From Calditrichota bacterium (GTDB taxonomy: Bacteria; Calditrichota; Calditrichia; RBG-13-44-9): a DNA stretch of 6,821 bases. Shown piece by piece: positions 4,940 to 6,821 of the stretch. Where the stretch lies: positions 1 to 6,821 of the forward strand of contig JAFGSO010000229.1 in assembly GCA_016934605.1 (NCBI GenBank), written 5' to 3'. The translations under genes were made by a program, and so were the position numbers. Within the stretch, counting starts at the first letter, position 1. Each line of letters starts with the position of its first letter. The notes below the pieces were generated by a model. It saw only the letters and a list, made by a program, of their open reading frames with translations, did not search any database and was not told where the DNA came from.

Positions 4940-5281
4940 ATGATAAAGGATCTACCTGAATTTTTTAAAGGAATTTCTGATCTGACCCGACAACGGATTA
5001 TAAACATTTTAATACATCAATCACCTGTCCATGTGAATCACTTGTGTCAGATATTAAGAGAACCTCAAAGCAAGATATCCCGCCATTTGAATGTTCTCCG
5101 GAATACCGGTTGGGTGTCCAATTTCAGGCGTGATCAATGGATTTACTATCGCCTGCACCCGGATATAAACTCTGAATTATTGAATGTTCTTCAGAATATT
5201 TTCAATGATCATCTGCAATTTCAGAATGATCTCAAAACTGCACGAAATGAAACTGGAGTCGATGAAAAAAATGATTTTTGA
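4940..5281 (+). CDS. ArsR-family winged-helix transcriptional regulator
   Basis: A 113-residue cytoplasmic DNA-binding protein, the usual length for ArsR/SmtB repressors, which dimerise and release DNA when a ligand binds. Residues about 7-27 (FFKGISDLTRQRIINIL) form the first helices. The recognition helix contains EPQSKISRHLNVLRNTG (41-57). The wing is WVSNFRRDQWIYYRLHP (58-74), and a C-terminal helix (77-97) would make the dimer interface. At the place of the arsenic site CVCDLC in E. coli ArsR, this protein reads HVNHLC (31-36). Two ligand cysteines are replaced by His and Asn, and Cys36 is the only cysteine in the protein. It is therefore not a classical arsenite sensor; the ligand is unknown and the site may be non-metal. 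No Shine-Dalgarno is present. The start is set by an in-frame TGA at 4925-4927 and the lack of another Met. The cytochrome gene follows after about 100 nt with its own candidate promoter. The tail from about 98 is polar and probably disordered. Confidence 0.88.
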   Translation: MIKDLPEFFKGISDLTRQRIINILIHQSPVHVNHLCQILREPQSKISRHLNVLRNTGWVSNFRRDQWIYYRLHPDINSELLNVLQNIFNDHLQFQNDLKTARNETGVDEKNDF

Positions 5282-5317
5282 AAGTTGTTTCGATTCTGGT
5301 ATGAAAAGATATTTAAC

Positions 5318-5346
5318 TTGCATTTTGTATTTATTTATTATAAAAT
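5318..5346 (+). promoter_or_regulatory. Candidate promoter of the cytochrome gene
   Basis: TTGCAT (5318-5323) and TAAAAT (5341-5346) are separated by 17 bp in the gap after the ArsR-type gene. Transcription would start near 5353, leaving a leader of about 25 nt with the Shine-Dalgarno. An alternative -10, TATAAA at 5339-5344, has a shorter 15-bp spacer. The region is AT-rich, so some match is expected by chance. Confidence 0.42.
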
Positions 5347-5366
5347 TTATTGACAGAAGTTAAATG

Positions 5367-5372
5367 AAGGAG
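5367..5372 (+). promoter_or_regulatory. Ribosome binding site that decides the cytochrome start
   Basis: AAGGAG lies 6 nt before the ATG at 5379. It lies downstream of the earlier in-frame ATG at 5364, which has no Shine-Dalgarno of its own. The start at 5379 is therefore preferred. Confidence 0.75.
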
Positions 5373-5378
5373 AAAAAA

Positions 5379-5936
5379 ATGATTCGATTTGTCATCAGCG
5401 TGGTACTGGCCTTGACGATTCTGGCCTTTTTTTCATTTGGGATTTTTGCTCAGGAAGAAGAATTCCAATATGTAGGTATGAAAAATTGTAAAATGTGTCA
5501 TACTTCCAAGAAAAGCGGAGAGTCATATAAAATCTGGCAGGAATCAGCGCATGCAACAGCATACCAGACTCTTGCAAATGAACAGTCCCAGAAAATTGCT
5601 GCTGAAATGGGGATTGAGGATCCCCAAAAGGATGAAAAATGCTTGAAATGCCATGTTACAGGATACGGAGAACCCGCATCAAAATACGGGAAAGATTATT
5701 CCATGGAAGAAGGAGTTACCTGTGAAGCCTGCCATGGTCCTGGAAGCGAATATAAATCGATGAAGATTATGAAACAAATTTATGCAGGTGAGGTGGAAGG
5801 TTCTAAATATGGCCTGGTTGAGCCGGATGCTGCACTCTGCAAGACTTGCCATAACGAAGAATCGCCGACATTCAAAGGTTTTGATTATGAAAAATTTGTT
5901 GCTCAGATTGCTCATCCCGTACCATCTGGCAAGTAA
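5379..5936 (+). CDS. Exported tetraheme c-type cytochrome, cytochrome c554-like
   Basis: A 185-residue exported electron carrier. It has a signal peptide (about 1-24: Met-Ile-Arg, a hydrophobic core, probable cleavage after FA in GIFAQ), then four CxxCH heme-attachment motifs: CKMCH 37-41, CLKCH 88-92, CEACH 115-119 and CKTCH 154-158. The spacing and surroundings (YVGMKNCKMCH, IWQESAHATAYQTL, GVTCEACHGPGSEY, CHNEESPTFKGFDY) resemble the cytochrome c554 type of multiheme protein. It has no second transmembrane segment, so it should be periplasmic or loosely attached. Only two histidines, His58 and His179, lie outside the CxxCH motifs. At most two hemes can therefore be bis-His within one chain, and the others must use another ligand or stay open. 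The redox partner and substrate are unknown. Starting at 5364 instead would add five residues (MKEKK) but lacks a Shine-Dalgarno. The gene follows the ArsR-type regulator and ends just before a strong terminator, so it may be a target of that regulator. Confidence 0.92.
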   Translation: MIRFVISVVLALTILAFFSFGIFAQEEEFQYVGMKNCKMCHTSKKSGESYKIWQESAHATAYQTLANEQSQKIAAEMGIEDPQKDEKCLKCHVTGYGEPASKYGKDYSMEEGVTCEACHGPGSEYKSMKIMKQIYAGEVEGSKYGLVEPDAALCKTCHNEESPTFKGFDYEKFVAQIAHPVPSGK

Positions 5937-5959
5937 ATAAATTAACACTGGCATTTATT

Positions 5960-5988
5960 AAAAAGGGCTTGTTTTCAAGCCCTTTTTT
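5960..5988 (+). terminator. Strong rho-independent terminator after the cytochrome gene
   Basis: AAAAAGGGCTTG (5960-5971) pairs perfectly with CAAGCCCTTTTT (5976-5987) around a TTTT loop, and the right arm runs into a six-T tract ending at 5988. The symmetry would let it work in both directions. It separates the cytochrome gene from the TPR gene, so the latter should have its own promoter. Confidence 0.93.
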
Positions 5989-6027
5989 ATTAATATATAT
6001 CGATTTCCAAAGAATAAATGGAGAACC

Positions 6028-6821
6028 ATGCTGGAAGACCTTGGTCTGCATGACCGATTAGAAATTCACAACAGAACTTTTGATATTCATACCGGTATCT
6101 TGCCCCAGAGTAAGAAAATAATTTCTGAGGTTTTCGAAAAAGGTTCTTTTCTAACCTCAAAAGAAAGACCTGTCTATCTCAGGAATGAAAAAAGGAAAAT
6201 AAATTATGAATTTCTGAATAATGTCACAAAAGATTTCCACAATTCTGTCATCGATGAATTCGAGGCGTTGTATCTGATTGAGGAAAAGCTGGAAAAATTT
6301 AGACATCCGGTATCCCACTTTCACCTGGCAAGCCTTTTTTTAAAAAGAAATTTGTTCTTGGAATCTATTCATCAGTATGAAAAAGCTCTGAAATACGATG
6401 TCCAAAATACCAGGGCTTATATGGGGCTGGGAGTTGCCTATCTGAAATCCAGGGATTACGGTAAAGCTCTTGCAGTTTTGGTAAAAGCGCTGGAGCAGGA
6501 GAATTCCTATCCCGATCTGCTTAATTATGGGGGGCTCGCCTATCTTTTTAATGGGGATTATGATAGAGCTATCAGTCTTCTGAAATCAGCAATAGATATC
6601 AATCCGAACTATTATGAGTGCCAATTTAATCTTGGAGTGGCACTTTATAAATCAGCACTGGACGGTGTAAAAGATCCAGCTGCGGTTGCGGTACCGGCGC
6701 GAATTATTATTTATCTGAAGCAGGTGCGTGATCTGGAAAGATATAAAAATGCTCACTGGCAGAAAATATTCACTGAGTTACTGGAACTACTGAAAGATAA
6801 TAACCATGAGGTGATTATACC
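6028..6821 (+). CDS. TPR-repeat protein, 5' part only
   Basis: An open frame of 264 codons without a stop that continues past the window end. Residues about 1-90 are a non-repeat N-terminal region: LEIHNRTFDIHTG, a gap, IISEVFEKGSFLTSKERPVY, then a charged helix (66-90). This layout of a short beta-rich unit with an h-H/Q-T pattern followed by a helix recalls the N-terminal module of some delta-proteobacterial and FCB TPR proteins with a VQTED-like motif, but that is recollection. Three TPR units follow: about 97-125 (LYRN-type, ESIHQYEKALKYD), 129-159 (YMGLGVAYLKSRDYGKALAVL) and 163-193 (LLNYGGLAYLFNGDYDRAISLL), with a possible fourth starting at 197. TPRs are protein-binding scaffolds, and no enzymatic domain is seen. 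There is no signal peptide, so it is probably cytoplasmic. GGAG at 6020-6023 lies 4 nt before ATG, and no better start exists before Met132. Confidence 0.8.
   Translation, partial: MLEDLGLHDRLEIHNRTFDIHTGILPQSKKIISEVFEKGSFLTSKERPVYLRNEKRKINYEFLNNVTKDFHNSVIDEFEALYLIEEKLEKFRHPVSHFHLASLFLKRNLFLESIHQYEKALKYDVQNTRAYMGLGVAYLKSRDYGKALAVLVKALEQENSYPDLLNYGGLAYLFNGDYDRAISLLKSAIDINPNYYECQFNLGVALYKSALDGVKDPAAVAVPARIIIYLKQVRDLERYKNAHWQKIFTELLELLKDNNHEVII

Noticed and set aside
4940..5281. Naming the regulator arsR
   Set aside because: The arsenic-ligand cysteines are absent and no arsenite transporter or arsenate reductase gene lies in the window, so only the family name is used.
5395..5954. Open frames on the minus strand inside the cytochrome gene
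   Set aside because: They are opposite a gene with a signal peptide and four heme motifs, and one also crosses into the region before the terminator. Neither has supporting features.

Overview
The window looks like ordinary chromosomal DNA of a Gram-negative-type bacterium. It encodes an exported tetraheme cytochrome c and a lipoprotein with a signal-peptidase II lipobox, has an AT-rich intergenic background, and combines good Shine-Dalgarno sites at some genes with none at others. The gene set (a long bifunctional Rel, a small conserved protein before it, GreA, a double-PspC membrane protein, a YHS lipoprotein and a cytochrome c554-like protein) reminded me of the FCB-side phyla (Calditrichota, Neomarinimicrobiota, KSB1). 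That placement is from memory and is low confidence. I found no rRNA, tRNA, CRISPR array, transposase or phage gene.

Left part (1-4004): four genes on the + strand are followed by a good intrinsic terminator. They are a small uncharacterised protein (183-434), the bifunctional (p)ppGpp synthetase/hydrolase Rel (500-2719), transcript-cleavage factor GreA (2738-3217) and a membrane protein with two PspC domains (3276-3932). No terminator is visible between them, so they may be one transcript. Rel and greA are only 18 nt apart and both act on RNA polymerase physiology, ppGpp as an effector and GreA through the secondary channel. PspC proteins are usually envelope-stress components. The set therefore reads as a stress and growth-rate control cluster.

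Middle (4015-4939): a YHS-domain lipoprotein lies on the - strand, converging on the terminator. It is followed by about 620 bases without a gene. That gap holds a candidate promoter for the lipoprotein, a perfect 11-bp inverted repeat, a second GC-rich imperfect hairpin that may belong to a decayed palindromic element, a third possible hairpin, a run of eight C, and a 7-6-7 dyad just before the next gene that is a good operator candidate.

Right part (4940-6821): an ArsR-type winged-helix repressor is altered at the classical metal site. A candidate promoter and an exported tetraheme c-type cytochrome follow, then a strong terminator, then the 5' part of a TPR protein that runs off the end of the window. 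The regulator, cytochrome and YHS lipoprotein could form a small redox or metal-responsive neighbourhood, but this rests on proximity only.

Nothing here amounts to a clearly new system. The points most worth a second look are the ArsR sensor variant with its dyad, the limited number of axial histidines in the cytochrome, the intergenic palindromes, and the small conserved gene ahead of rel.
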